A DNA stretch of 64,000 bases from an uncultured Psychrobacter sp. (GTDB taxonomy: Bacteria > Pseudomonadota > Gammaproteobacteria > Pseudomonadales > Moraxellaceae): positions 248,001-312,000 of the forward strand of contig CANLDW010000001.1 of NCBI GenBank assembly GCA_947489525.1, written 5' to 3'. The number at the start of each line of letters is the position of its first letter. The stretch's first letter is position 1. The notes beneath the pieces are model-generated. The model searched no databases. It saw only the letters and a program-made list of their open reading frames with translations, and was not told the origin of the DNA. Both the position numbers and the translations under genes were made by a program. Positions 45,606-55,417 of this stretch are shown piece by piece.

Positions 45606-47705
45606 ATGAGTATTCCAAACCATGTCCTCGAGCAACTCAATAACCAAGCTGACCTGATCAGCATTATTGGTCGCCACACTACGCTTAAACGCGCTGGTAA
45701 CGAGTTTAAGGGATGCTGTCCTTTTCATGGCGAAAAGTCGCCCTCCTTTTATGTTAATCCACAAAAAAACATCTATCACTGCTTTGGTTGTGGTGTTGGC
45801 GGTAATGCCATCAGCTTTTTGCGTGATTATGAGAACTTAACTTTTATAGAAGCGGTCAATGAGCTCTCTAAGCAGACGGGCATAGAAGTGCCCAAGGACG
45901 AGCAAAAAAACGTCAGCTATCAGCGCCGCTCGTCTACATCAAACATTAGCCGTTCAGATACAGTGCCAAATGCTGATCAAAGCGCGACGCCAAAAAGCGA
46001 TGCGCTGCAGAACGATAGCATGCCTGCTCATATTCCTTACAGTGATACTGATCACAGTAGCGATTACAATCCTGTATTTGAAACAGATTACGCGCCTTCT
46101 TGGCCTGTGCAATACGATGACGATTATGCTACTGATTATAGTCCCAGTAGTTCAACAAGTCGCATATCGCAGCAAAATCGTACGCCTGATAATGAGCCTG
46201 AGGGCAATTTATATGAGCTTTTAGAGCGCATCCAAACCTTTTATCAGCGCAACCTGACAACGCATCCTCACGCGCTGCACTATTTTGCGGCGCGCGGGCT
46301 TAGCAAAGATACCCTAAACACCTTTGGTCTAGGCTATGCGCCATTTGGCTGGCAGCATCTTGAGCACGAGTTTCCGCAAGATATTGAAGGACTCAAGGCG
46401 CTTGGGTTAGTCCGTCAGTCCGAGTCAGGGCGCGATTACGATCTCCTACGCGATCGGGTGATCTTTCCTATTCGCGACTCCCAAGGTCGCACTATTGGTT
46501 TTGGCGGTCGCGCACTCGACGATGAGGTCAAGCCCAAGTACATCAACTCGTCAGACTCTCCTGTCTTTCACAAGCAGCACGTCCTCTACGGCTATTACGA
46601 GTCGCGCCAGCAGCGCGCTAATGATTGGCTGGTCGTTGAGGGTTATATGGATGTGATTGCCCTTTACCAAGCCGGTATCTACGGCGCCGTCGCTTCGATG
46701 GGTACAGCAATTAATGAAAGCCAAGTTTCACGACTCCTCACCCTTAACCCAACGCTGACCCTAAGCTTCGATGGCGATAGCGCAGGACAAAAAGCGGCGT
46801 GGCGCACGCTTGAGGTGGCACTACCTGTGCTCAGCGACGACAAAGAGCTACGCTTTTTGATGTTACCTAATAACCATGATCCTGATACCTTTATTAAGAG
46901 TCAGGGTACAGACGCTATGCGCGAGCAGATCGCCGCTGCTATGCCGCTTTCGCAGTACATCTTTGCCTACCTTAGTGAGCGTCACGATCTGACGCTGGTC
47001 GAAGGTAAAGCTAAACTCATGTCGCAAGTGCGTACTTTGAGCAGTCTGCTTCCTAAAGGCAGCAGCTTTCGCTATCTACTCAATAACGATATCTACCAAA
47101 AGCTTGGCGGTAAACGCAGTCAAAATACAGAGGCCAAAGACGCTCTACTCGATTTTGATGGTGATATGACCATCAGTCAGCAATTACAGCTGTGCTTTTT
47201 GTTTCAGCCCTTAGCACTGCTTGATGATCCTATTGAGAGTATTTGGCAAAAAGCGGGCATCGATAGCTTAAGCTTGCCTGCGCACATCAAACAAAAAGCC
47301 TCTCCAGATAGCCTGCGCGCGCTGGCTTGGGAGGACTTACAAGATGCGTCGCTATTGGATGTCGTCAGTACCATCAAGCGCTGTATCACGTACTTGCCAC
47401 CTGACGCTAACGCCGCCGCTCATTTTATTTTATCGAACGTCAATCCTGCTACCCAAAGCGGGCTGAGTCGTAGCTGGAGCAGTTTTTATAAGACGCTTAC
47501 TACGCGTCATATCTTGAGTATTGATGAGCTGATAGAAAACTTAATCATGCAGCTACTCAAGTTGCATTTGCAAAAAAAGATGCAAGATCTGATTAACAAT
47601 CCTGACCACATCAAGCTGGCTATCGTCCGTAAACAAAGCCAGCGCTTAAATGATTGGCTACGCGCGCAGCAAGCTGAGCAGTCCGCGCAGATGATTAGTG
47701 TATAG
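45606..47705 (+). CDS. dnaG: DNA primase
   Basis: Makes RNA primers at the replication fork. The 699 residues hold a CHC2 zinc-binding domain (CCPFHGEKSPSF... YHCFGCGVGGN, residues 37-66), the RNA polymerase core with TOPRIM motifs VVEGYMDVIALYQAG and LSFDGDSAGQKAA, and a helicase-binding C-terminal domain. It is about 120 residues longer than E. coli DnaG, mainly through a Ser/Asp/Tyr-rich linker at residues 100-199 between zinc and polymerase domains. rpoD follows, as in the classical macromolecular synthesis operon, but rpsU is not upstream. Confidence 0.96.
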   Translation: MSIPNHVLEQLNNQADLISIIGRHTTLKRAGNEFKGCCPFHGEKSPSFYVNPQKNIYHCFGCGVGGNAISFLRDYENLTFIEAVNELSKQTGIEVPKDEQKNVSYQRRSSTSNISRSDTVPNADQSATPKSDALQNDSMPAHIPYSDTDHSSDYNPVFETDYAPSWPVQYDDDYATDYSPSSSTSRISQQNRTPDNEPEGNLYELLERIQTFYQRNLTTHPHALHYFAARGLSKDTLNTFGLGYAPFGWQHLEHEFPQDIEGLKALGLVRQSESGRDYDLLRDRVIFPIRDSQGRTIGFGGRALDDEVKPKYINSSDSPVFHKQHVLYGYYESRQQRANDWLVVEGYMDVIALYQAGIYGAVASMGTAINESQVSRLLTLNPTLTLSFDGDSAGQKAAWRTLEVALPVLSDDKELRFLMLPNNHDPDTFIKSQGTDAMREQIAAAMPLSQYIFAYLSERHDLTLVEGKAKLMSQVRTLSSLLPKGSSFRYLLNNDIYQKLGGKRSQNTEAKDALLDFDGDMTISQQLQLCFLFQPLALLDDPIESIWQKAGIDSLSLPAHIKQKASPDSLRALAWEDLQDASLLDVVSTIKRCITYLPPDANAAAHFILSNVNPATQSGLSRSWSSFYKTLTTRHILSIDELIENLIMQLLKLHLQKKMQDLINNPDHIKLAIVRKQSQRLNDWLRAQQAEQSAQMISV

Positions 47706-48128
47706 ATCTATGCTCAACACTAACATCTTACCCTTTAAAAGTATCACTGCTGTCCCCATCATTGATGACTATAAGGCGTTATACCAAAGCTTTAAGGTAA
47801 TGTTTCGAGACCATCGAGGTGTTGTGCCTTATCGCAAACTACAAGGGGCAGACTCAATGTGTGATGATGCAGGATTGTGCTAAACTACGCCATTAATTGG
47901 CTGTGTACGCTTTGGCTAAGTTTATGCCCTAGTGTCCATGCACTACTATAAATCGCTGCTAGCCTATACGCCGCACCCGTTTTATTTTAGAGATTGTATT
48001 TGTAGTATTTAAATTTTATTTATATCAACTCATCTTCATCGCAGAGGCCTGTTTGGTCGATCAGTCTAGATAGACTCTTCACTAAACTGGCGGACTGCAT
48101 TAAAGATGCCCGATGCAAGCGAGTATTT
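47706..48128. other. dnaG-rpoD intergenic region
   Basis: 423 bases between dnaG and rpoD, presumably carrying rpoD promoters. A 58-codon frame (47710-47883) has no ribosome site and is not accepted as a gene. Confidence 0.55.
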
Positions 48129-50051
48129 ATGAACGATAAGCCCGTATCTAAGTCCACCTCTCAGCTGGCAACCTTGATTCAAATGGGTAAAGAACAAGGC
48201 TACTTGACCTATGCCGAGGTCAATGACCAACTACCCGACTCTATTACTGAAAGCGATCAGATAGAAGACATTGTCCAGATGCTAACGGATGTCGGTATCA
48301 AGATATTTGAGTCCGCGCCCGATGCTGACGATATCTTGATGAACGATGATTCAAGCGATGACGATATGGCAGCCGATGAAGCGGCAGCAGTACTTGCCTC
48401 TGTCGAAACTGAGCCTGGTCGTACGACTGATCCTGTACGTATGTATATGCGTGAGATGGGTACCGTTGATCTACTCACGCGCGAGGGCGAGATTGCTATC
48501 GCTAAGCGTATTGAAGAAGGTATCCGCGACGTACAGCATGCAATGGCGTATTGGCCTGGTACGGTACAGTTCGTACTCGATGAGTATCAAAAAGTACAAG
48601 AGGGCGACAAAAAGCTCTCCGATGTTATTACAGGATTTTTGGATCCAGAAACCGAAGAAGACAAAGCTGCAGCATTAGAAGAAAAAGAACGCGCTAAAGA
48701 AGAGCGCGAAAAGGCGAAAGAAGAAAAAGAAAATCCGCCTGTGATTAAGACCAAAGCTGTTAGCGATGACGATGATGATGAGGACGACGACGATATTGAT
48801 GATAGTGACGATGACGCTGAAGAAGAAGAAACCGGCGGCATCGATCCTGAAGAAGTGCGTCTGCGCCTTGAGGAGATCGAAAGCTTATTCATCACAGCAA
48901 AACAAGCTTTAAACGATTACGGACGAGGTAGCGAGCAAGCTAAAGAAGCTTATGAGCAGCTTGCCGTGCGTTTTATGATGCTCAAGCTTAATAATCGTTT
49001 ATCGGATCAAGTTATGGCGATTATGCACGATGTCTATGACGATGTGCGCAAACAAGAGCGTCAGATTATGCGTCTGGTTATTCGCCGTGGACGCATGCCG
49101 CGTGAAGAGTTTCGCAAAACCTTCCCAAGTAACGAAACCAACGTTGATTGGCTCATTGAGCGCCTAAAGGGTCAACCTAACTTTGCACCCACCCTCGAAA
49201 AGGTCGTTGATGATGTGATCTTATTACAGCGTAGAATTCGTGATTACGAGCAGCAGCTCGATATGCAAATCTCAGATATGAAAGATGTGGCACGCCGTAT
49301 GGCGGTTGGTGAAGCCAAGGCTCGCCGCGCCAAAAAAGAGATGGTCGAGGCTAACTTGCGTCTGGTCATCTCTATCGCCAAAAAATATACCAATCGTGGT
49401 CTACAGTTCTTGGATCTGATTCAAGAAGGTAATATTGGTCTGATGAAAGCAGTCGATAAGTTTGAGTATCGCCGAGGTTATAAGTTCTCAACGTATGCCA
49501 CGTGGTGGATTCGTCAGGCTATCACCCGCTCTATTGCAGATCAGGCACGTACGATTCGTATCCCTGTGCATATGATTGAAACCATCAACAAGATTAACCG
49601 CGTCTCACGCCAGCTCTTGCAAGAGATGGGTCGTGAGCCGACGCCTGAGGAATTAGGCGAACGCTTAGAGATGGACGAGGTCAAGGTTCGTAAAGTGCTT
49701 AAAATAGCCAAAGAGCCGATCTCTATGGAGACGCCTATCGGTGATGATGAAGACTCGCATTTAGGCGATTTCATTGAGGACTCAACGATCTCAAGTCCTG
49801 TTGACGATGCAACGTCTGCCGGTCTACGTGAAGCAACGCGTGATGTCTTAGGTAACCTAACCGAGCGTGAAGCACGCGTGCTCAAGATGCGCTTCGGTAT
49901 CGATATGCCAACCGATCATACGTTAGAAGAAGTTGGTAAGCAGTTCGATGTGACCCGTGAACGTATCCGTCAGATAGAGGCCAAAGCACTACGTAAACTG
50001 CGTCATCCGTCGCGATCTGAGCACTTGCGCTCGTTCTTAGAAAATGACTAA
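48129..50051 (+). CDS. rpoD: RNA polymerase sigma-70 factor RpoD
   Basis: Primary sigma factor. The 640 residues show region 1.1 at the N-terminus, region 1.2 ([21 protein letters not shown]), a non-conserved insert with an Asp/Glu run (about 215-240), region 2 ([19 protein letters not shown]), region 3 ([18 protein letters not shown]) and region 4 ([20 protein letters not shown]). All core- and promoter-contacting regions look intact. A terminator follows. Confidence 0.98.
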   Translation: MNDKPVSKSTSQLATLIQMGKEQGYLTYAEVNDQLPDSITESDQIEDIVQMLTDVGIKIFESAPDADDILMNDDSSDDDMAADEAAAVLASVETEPGRTTDPVRMYMREMGTVDLLTREGEIAIAKRIEEGIRDVQHAMAYWPGTVQFVLDEYQKVQEGDKKLSDVITGFLDPETEEDKAAALEEKERAKEEREKAKEEKENPPVIKTKAVSDDDDDEDDDDIDDSDDDAEEEETGGIDPEEVRLRLEEIESLFITAKQALNDYGRGSEQAKEAYEQLAVRFMMLKLNNRLSDQVMAIMHDVYDDVRKQERQIMRLVIRRGRMPREEFRKTFPSNETNVDWLIERLKGQPNFAPTLEKVVDDVILLQRRIRDYEQQLDMQISDMKDVARRMAVGEAKARRAKKEMVEANLRLVISIAKKYTNRGLQFLDLIQEGNIGLMKAVDKFEYRRGYKFSTYATWWIRQAITRSIADQARTIRIPVHMIETINKINRVSRQLLQEMGREPTPEELGERLEMDEVKVRKVLKIAKEPISMETPIGDDEDSHLGDFIEDSTISSPVDDATSAGLREATRDVLGNLTEREARVLKMRFGIDMPTDHTLEEVGKQFDVTRERIRQIEAKALRKLRHPSRSEHLRSFLEND

Positions 50052-50130
50052 TCGCTGACTGGAGTCAGGTCTTGAAATAAGCGCTGTTGACCTTATAAAG
50101 GCTACAAGACGCTAACAACCAGATTTGTAC

Positions 50131-50163
50131 AAAAAGCTGAGCATGTTTATGTCTCAGCTTTTT
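50131..50163 (+). terminator. rpoD terminator
   Basis: Perfect 11-base stem AAAAAGCTGAG / CTCAGCTTTTT with an 11-base loop, continuing TATATTT. Confidence 0.9.
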
Positions 50164-50203
50164 ATATTTCAACGATAAAAATTAATAAAGTGAGGTAAAT
50201 ATC

Positions 50204-50623
50204 ATGAGCGACGATCCCAAAGACACTAATCTCGAAAACAGTATTTCTAAAGACAACAATCCCGAACGCAACACTAGCCCAGACTCTAAAAGAGAAGTCA
50301 AGGTAACTGAACTGGTTGCGAATGACGGTATCTTAAAAGGTAAAAAGACCGATATCCAAAATCCTGAGCTATGGGAGTTCCCGATGAGCTACCCGCTGAG
50401 CATCATCGGTCACGAAGGTGAACACGATAGCTTACTTAATGAAGTCAAGCTTATCTTAGGCAGTCAGTTCCCTGATTTTGATCTGGCTTCTATCGAAGTC
50501 AAACCCTCCAAGACAGGCCGTTTTCACTCTGCACGAGTCAATCTATACTTAACTGCGGCAGAACAAGTCAACGCCCTCTATGCGGCGCTTGATGATGCTA
50601 AAACGGTACGCTTAGTGGTCTAG
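50204..50623 (+). CDS. DUF493 (YbeD-like) protein
   Basis: A 139-residue protein whose C-terminal 90 residues (WEFPMSYPLSIIGHEGE... KTGRFHSARVNLYLTAAEQVNALY) match the DUF493/YbeD family, an ACT-like fold. In some bacteria ybeD lies beside lipB and is linked to lipoate metabolism, but its role is not clear and no lip gene is near. The first 50 residues are a polar, Asn/Asp/Lys-rich extension. GAGG precedes the ATG; a hairpin terminator follows. Confidence 0.87.
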   Translation: MSDDPKDTNLENSISKDNNPERNTSPDSKREVKVTELVANDGILKGKKTDIQNPELWEFPMSYPLSIIGHEGEHDSLLNEVKLILGSQFPDFDLASIEVKPSKTGRFHSARVNLYLTAAEQVNALYAALDDAKTVRLVV

Positions 50624-50668
50624 TTTAAGCCAGTTGTAAATTTTGGAAAATAATAAATTTCATCAAAC

Positions 50669-50691
50669 ATCGTCACTCTTAGGGTGGCGAT
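50669..50691 (+). terminator. Terminator after the DUF493 gene
   Basis: Stem ATCGTCAC / GTGGCGAT with one G-U pair, 7-base loop, followed by TTTTT. Confidence 0.8.
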
Positions 50692-50920
50692 TTTTTATGA
50701 CTCTTTTTTGAGAATTAGAGCAATATCAGGTTCGCCTATAAAGTCACTTTTCTCTATATTTTATTACAGAGATGATAATTGCATTTTTACAAAAAACTTT
50801 ACTAAAGTAGTCAAATTCTTCTACCCCTTATTCCATCGTCCTTTGCGTCAAAATTGAGCCTTGTTCCTGCTCTTACAACATAAATAAAATCTAAAATCAA
50901 TCTAGTATTTCAAAAATATT

Positions 50921-50936
50921 CCCGCTATATTGTGCC
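50921..50936 (+). promoter_or_regulatory. NrdR-type box 1
   Basis: CCCGCTATATTGTGCC resembles the 16-base NrdR site (ACACTATATATAGTGT-like). It pairs with box 2 thirty bases downstream, the near three-turn spacing usual for tandem NrdR boxes that repress ribonucleotide reductase genes. Confidence 0.65.
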
Positions 50937-50950
50937 TACCTACTAACAAA

Positions 50951-50966
50951 CACGCTATATGTAGTG
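50951..50966 (+). promoter_or_regulatory. NrdR-type box 2
   Basis: CACGCTATATGTAGTG is a close match to the NrdR consensus, with CAC and GTG arms around TATAT. It lies about 120 bases before the nrdA ATG. Confidence 0.72.
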
Positions 50967-51087
50967 CTCAGTGTCTTCGCTTGCCACTAGAGCCGTGGCT
51001 ATTGTTTGGCTTAAAAAAAGTGCAATTTTTATGCATAAAAACAGTAGGTTAGATTTAGGACAATCACATATATTAGACGAGGGTAAC

Positions 51088-53364
51088 ATGACACATATCG
51101 ATAAGATCCAAGTGACAAAACGTGACGGACGCCTAGAGCCTATTGATTTGGATAAAATCCATAAGGTTATCGAATGGGCAGCCGCGGATTTGGATAACGT
51201 GTCAGTCTCGCAAGTCGAGCTCAAATCGCACATTCAGTTCTATGAAGGCATCAAAACCCGTGATATCCACGAGACGATTATCAAATCTGCTGCCGATCTG
51301 ATCTCAGAGGACACCCCTGATTACCAGTATCTCGCCGCGCGCCTTGCGATCTTCCATCTACGTAAGATTGCTTATAACCAGTTCGAGCCGCCGCACCTAT
51401 TCGATCATGTCACGACTCTAACTGAATCAGGCAAGTACGACGAGCATATCCTAGCCGACTACAGCCGTAGCGAGTTTGATGAGCTAGACGATTACCTCGA
51501 TCACTGGCGCGATATGAATCTGGCTTATGCCGCCGTTGAGCAAATGGCAGGTAAGTATTTGGTGCAAGATCGCGTCACCAAAACCGTCTATGAGAGCCCG
51601 CAGTTCCTCTATATGCTGGTCGGTATGTGTCTGTTTGCAGGCTACGATAAGTCCAATCGTTTGGATTTCGTCAAGCGCTTCTATGATGCGACCTCAGAGT
51701 TTAAAATCTCCTTGCCGACGCCAATCATGTCAGGCGTACGTACCCCCTCGCGTCAATTTAGCTCGTGCGTACTCATCGAATGCGGTGATAGCCTCGACTC
51801 CATTAACGCCACCACCAGCGCCATTGTACGCTACGTCTCACAGCGCGCTGGTATCGGTATCAACGCTGGCCGTATCCGCGCCCTTGGTAGCCCAATTCGC
51901 GGCGGTGAAGCCCAGCATACCGGCTGTATTCCTTTTTATAAGCTGTTTCAAACGGCAGTCAAATGCTGCTCACAAGGCGGCGTACGCGGCGGTGCGGCGA
52001 CCCTTTTCTATCCGCTATGGCATCTAGAAGTGGAGTCGCTGCTGGTACTCAAAAACAATCGCGGCGTAGAGGACAACCGCGTACGGCACATGGATTATGG
52101 CGTACAGATTAACAAGACTTTGTATACCCGTCTGATCAAAGGTCAGGACATCACCCTATTCTCACCTGATGATATCCCAGGTCTCTACGATGCATTCTTT
52201 GAAGATCAAGACAAATTTGAAGCGCTGTACACCAAATATGAAGGCGATCCATCCGTGCGTCAGCGCCAAATCCCCGCAGCCGATCTATTTAGCCTGATGA
52301 TGCAAGAGCGCGCCAGCACGGGCCGTATCTATATCCAAAACGTCGATCATTGCAACACCCACAGCCCGTTTGACGCCACCGTTGCACCGATTCGTCAGTC
52401 CAATCTGTGTATGGAGATTGCGCTACCGACTAAGCCACTAGATAACATCAATGATGATGAAGGCGAGATCGCGCTGTGTACCTTATCTGCGGTTAATCTA
52501 GGCAAAGTTGACAACGTCAGCGATATCGAAGAGCCAGCCGAACTAATCGTCCGTGCGCTTGATGCCCTACTCGACTATCAAGACTATCCGGTCAAAGCCG
52601 CTGAAAACGGCAGTATGCGCCGCCGTACCCTTGGCGTTGGCGTGATTAACTACGCGTATTACCTCGCCAAAAACGGCGTACGCTACTCCGACGATAGCGC
52701 CTTAGGTCTGACCCATCAAACCTTTGAAGCGCTGCAATATTATCTTTTGAAAGCGTCAAATAAACTGGCACAAGAGCAAGGCGCGTGCCCTGCCTTTAAT
52801 GAGACCACCTACTCGCAAGGTATCTTACCGATTGATACGTACAAAACCGACTTAGATAAGATTTGCCAAGAGCCATTGCACCTCGATTGGGAAACGCTAC
52901 GTAGTGAGATTACCAAGCACGGTCTACGTAACTCTACCTTGACTGCCCTTATGCCCTCTGAAACCTCTAGTCAGATTGCCAACGCCACCAATGGTATCGA
53001 GCCGCCACGCGGTCTGGTGTCTATCAAAGCGTCTAAAGATGGCATATTGAAGCAAGTCGTGCCGGAGATTAATAAGCTACGCGGTCAATACGAGCTATTG
53101 TGGCAAATGCCAAATAATGACGGCTACCTAAAGCTCGTCGCTATTATGCAAAAGTTCGTCGATCAAAGCATCTCAGCCAATACCAACTATGACCCCGTTC
53201 GCTATGAAGGCGGCCGCGTGCCGATGAAGATATTGCTTAAGGATCTACTCAACGCCTATAAGCTTGGCGTAAAGACTTTGTACTATCACAACACCCGCGA
53301 TGGTGCGAACGACGCGCAAGCAGATATGGAAGATGATTGTGCTGGTGGGGCTTGTAAGATTTAG
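51088..53364 (+). CDS. nrdA: Class Ia ribonucleoside-diphosphate reductase, alpha subunit
   Basis: Large subunit reducing ribonucleotides to deoxyribonucleotides. From the ATG at 51088 (GAGG 5 bases before) it has 758 residues. An N-terminal ATP-cone (KIQVTKRDGRLEPIDLDKIHK, about 4-90) for overall activity control is followed by the ten-stranded barrel with the SSCVLIECGD and NLCMEIALPT cysteines, and a C-terminal redox pair in CAGGACKI. The partner nrdB lies 3.7 kb further on, beyond an accessory insertion. Confidence 0.97.
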   Translation: MTHIDKIQVTKRDGRLEPIDLDKIHKVIEWAAADLDNVSVSQVELKSHIQFYEGIKTRDIHETIIKSAADLISEDTPDYQYLAARLAIFHLRKIAYNQFEPPHLFDHVTTLTESGKYDEHILADYSRSEFDELDDYLDHWRDMNLAYAAVEQMAGKYLVQDRVTKTVYESPQFLYMLVGMCLFAGYDKSNRLDFVKRFYDATSEFKISLPTPIMSGVRTPSRQFSSCVLIECGDSLDSINATTSAIVRYVSQRAGIGINAGRIRALGSPIRGGEAQHTGCIPFYKLFQTAVKCCSQGGVRGGAATLFYPLWHLEVESLLVLKNNRGVEDNRVRHMDYGVQINKTLYTRLIKGQDITLFSPDDIPGLYDAFFEDQDKFEALYTKYEGDPSVRQRQIPAADLFSLMMQERASTGRIYIQNVDHCNTHSPFDATVAPIRQSNLCMEIALPTKPLDNINDDEGEIALCTLSAVNLGKVDNVSDIEEPAELIVRALDALLDYQDYPVKAAENGSMRRRTLGVGVINYAYYLAKNGVRYSDDSALGLTHQTFEALQYYLLKASNKLAQEQGACPAFNETTYSQGILPIDTYKTDLDKICQEPLHLDWETLRSEITKHGLRNSTLTALMPSETSSQIANATNGIEPPRGLVSIKASKDGILKQVVPEINKLRGQYELLWQMPNNDGYLKLVAIMQKFVDQSISANTNYDPVRYEGGRVPMKILLKDLLNAYKLGVKTLYYHNTRDGANDAQADMEDDCAGGACKI

Positions 53365-53371
53365 GTGAGAA

Positions 53372-53412
53372 TCGCTCTTATCATCCATTAGTGTATTTAT
53401 AGATAAGAGCGA
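53372..53412 (+). terminator. Hairpin after nrdA
   Basis: Perfect 11-base inverted repeat TCGCTCTTATC / GATAAGAGCGA with a 19-base loop, starting 8 bases after the nrdA stop. There is no T run after it, so it may weaken rather than end transcription, or protect the mRNA end. Confidence 0.5.
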
Positions 53413-53438
53413 ACTTTAACTATCAAGGAAATGGATTT

Positions 53439-53939
53439 ATGAGCTTCCAGGAAAAAAACTCAAAACAAAAACTCGATTCCGATAAACCTTACGATGTAAT
53501 GCACGGTTTAAATATAGAATTTAGAGGATTATTGACCTTAGAAATTACTAGTAATCATGAAAACAGTAGACAGTCCATTAACGACTATCTAAGCAAAGCT
53601 ACTAATAATATTAGATGCCAAAAAGCAGATCACGTAGGAGCTTCCTATGAAGTACTTTGTATAAATAATAATAAACAAGATGCTATAGACTCTATAAAAG
53701 ATTTTTTGTCAATTATATTGAAACAAGAGAAAATTAAACATATCAATATAGGTATCAGTATCAGTTTATCTTTTATGAACCATAAAAGCTCAGATCGTCC
53801 TATGATAGACCCGATTGATTATAGTCTTTTGGAGGGTTCACAATCTAAAGTTCTTAATATTTTTCCAAAGTTAATTGAACCTGTCGAACCTCAGTTTGCA
53901 ACATGGAATGGTGAAAAGTGGTCTGTTAGACTTTATTAA
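53439..53939 (+). CDS. Hypothetical protein, AT-rich gene
   Basis: I do not recognise this 166-residue protein. It is polar, rich in Asn, Lys, Ser and Ile, with no signal peptide or membrane helix; a segment near residues 95-115 (IKHINIGISISLSF) could form beta strands. AAGGAA lies before the ATG. The gene is clearly AT-richer than nrdA and its neighbours, suggesting acquisition. It starts 74 bases after nrdA and is followed 86 bases later by the DUF2971 gene, so the two may form a cassette. Confidence 0.72.
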   Translation: MSFQEKNSKQKLDSDKPYDVMHGLNIEFRGLLTLEITSNHENSRQSINDYLSKATNNIRCQKADHVGASYEVLCINNNKQDAIDSIKDFLSIILKQEKIKHINIGISISLSFMNHKSSDRPMIDPIDYSLLEGSQSKVLNIFPKLIEPVEPQFATWNGEKWSVRLY

Positions 53940-54025
53940 GTTTAGATTGAAACATCCGATGATTGAAGTGATGTATGGTGCGTTCCACATACTGTCGCAG
54001 TTGTCACTAAATATAGGACTTTTTT

Positions 54026-55093
54026 ATGTTAGTCAAATACTTAGGTACTGTAAATAATGAACAAAAAGACAATATACCGCGATCTGAATTTCTAGAAAAC
54101 GGTTTGTTCAGAATGACACAACCTAAATTTTTAAATGACAAAGGTAGCGAAGCAAAATTCTTTCCATACTTTAATGAGTTTTCCCCTGCTGATATGGCCT
54201 ACGCTAAAAGGCGGTTTTATAAGTTCAATGCTGATCCCAACCCTAAAATACCTTCAGATGAAAAACTGATTAACTTTTACTTAAAACCTACTGGTAGAAG
54301 ATATACCCCTGAAAACTTTCGACCACTTTTAGCCTTTACAGATTATGATTCAGTAGAAGCTTATAACGAAGCTCAACGACAAAACTTAGAAAACACTGTA
54401 CAAGCGTTTAATGATTTTATACTAGAGGCTTTAAGCTGCCACTTAGGTATTTTCTCATTATCAGAAAGCGCTGACAATGAATTGATGTGGACACATTATA
54501 CTAATGAAGGTAAGGGTATAGCTGTTACTTTCAAAGAAGAACACCCATTTTTCAAAAAGCTTGGACTCCATAATGTAAGTTATAAAAAAGAGGACAGAGC
54601 TTCTATTACTTACTACAATGGTACTATTAGAATAAATGGTGAATATTCAAATGATTTTCAATTAGAAGAAGATATGGATTTATCTTCTCTCTATAAATTA
54701 ATTTCTAAAGAGAAAATTAGATACGAAGAACTTATAAAAAGACTATTGTATTCAAAATCTGAAAAGTGGGCGTATGAACAAGAAAGAAGGATAATATGTC
54801 CTTTAGCTTCTTGTGAAAAAGTATCCAATGAAAAAGTCAAACCGAGTTTCGATTTAGAAATACCTGAAAACTTACTAATAAGCTTTCCTAGCTATCCTGA
54901 AGTCTGCCTCAAAAAAATTCCTTTTGATGCTTTTGATTCTGTAATTTTCGGTTATTCGGTTAGTGAAAAACATAAGCAAGATATTATCGATAAAGCTCAA
55001 CTAAATCCTAATTTGCAACATTTGAAATTCAGCCAAGCTAAATTTGATATTTTCGGTGATATTAAAATTTCTGACTATAATGAGCAAGTGTAG
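54026..55093 (+). CDS. DUF2971 family protein
   Basis: A 355-residue soluble protein. It has DUF2971 hallmarks: an early FRMTQPKFLNDKGSEAKF stretch, ELMWTHYTNEGKGIAVTF near residue 152, and EKWAYEQERRIICPL near residue 250, followed by a VIFGYSVSEKHK segment. The family's activity is unknown; members often occur singly in accessory DNA. AT-rich like the gene before it. Its TAG stop is formed by the first bases of a repeat element (GTAGGGT), so the gene end was probably set by the repeat. Confidence 0.8.
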   Translation: MLVKYLGTVNNEQKDNIPRSEFLENGLFRMTQPKFLNDKGSEAKFFPYFNEFSPADMAYAKRRFYKFNADPNPKIPSDEKLINFYLKPTGRRYTPENFRPLLAFTDYDSVEAYNEAQRQNLENTVQAFNDFILEALSCHLGIFSLSESADNELMWTHYTNEGKGIAVTFKEEHPFFKKLGLHNVSYKKEDRASITYYNGTIRINGEYSNDFQLEEDMDLSSLYKLISKEKIRYEELIKRLLYSKSEKWAYEQERRIICPLASCEKVSNEKVKPSFDLEIPENLLISFPSYPEVCLKKIPFDAFDSVIFGYSVSEKHKQDIIDKAQLNPNLQHLKFSQAKFDIFGDIKISDYNEQV

Positions 55094-55204
55094 GGTTGAT
55101 TAACCAAAGCATAACCCATCATAGATATTTAAAAACGATACAAACGGTGGGTTACGTTTTATCTTCATTCTCTACGAGAGTTTGATAAAGCTAACCTACC
55201 CTAC
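55090..55204. repeat. Hairpin repeat A, copy 1
   Basis: A 115-base unit starting GTAGGGT and ending ACCCTAC, with inner arms CATAACCCAT and GGTGGGTTACG. It is about 85 percent like copy 2 at 55556-55670 and has exactly the same length. The stop codon of the DUF2971 gene lies in its first bases. Confidence 0.85.
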
Positions 55205-55231
55205 ATCCAAGTAATTATAGTGGTATAAGCC

Positions 55232-55252
55232 GTAGGGTGCGCCCCGCGCACC
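55232..55252. repeat. Hairpin repeat B, copy 1
   Basis: GTAGGGTGCGCCCCGCGCACC forms a short hairpin (GGTGCG / CGCACC). A related copy with GTAGGGTGCGTTCCACGCACC lies at 55698. Confidence 0.75.
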
Positions 55253-55282
55253 ATGATAAGAAGACAAGGTTTGAAAGTATGC

Positions 55283-55400
55283 GTAGATACCATCTTGCCA
55301 AACCAAGCTTAAATAGTACGTAGGTTAGGTTGAAGAAAACCTAACAACCTTAATTATATAAAAATATCATGTTGGGTCTCGTTCTTCGACACCAACCTAC
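55283..55400. repeat. Hairpin repeat C, copy 1
   Basis: A 118-base unit starting GTAGATACCATCTTGCCAAA and ending with a GTTGGGTCTCG...CGACACCAACCTAC hairpin. Copy 2 begins 135 bases downstream and has the same length. Confidence 0.88.
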
Positions 55401-55417
55401 TTGTAAATCGTAGTGAC

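Larger units (their letters stand above)
50624..51087. other. nrdA upstream region
   Basis: 464 bases without a gene. It contains the DUF493 terminator, an AT-rich stretch and the two NrdR-type boxes listed separately. The nrdA frame is open for 117 bases upstream of the chosen start, through the box region, but is not coding. Confidence 0.7.

Noticed and set aside
47698..47883. Small plus-strand frame between dnaG and rpoD
   Set aside because: No ribosome-binding site and overlap with the dnaG end; no family resemblance.
48587..48895. 102-codon serine-rich minus-strand frame inside rpoD
   Set aside because: Antisense shadow of the Asp/Glu-rich coding region of rpoD; the serine run is just the complement of GAT/GAC repeats.
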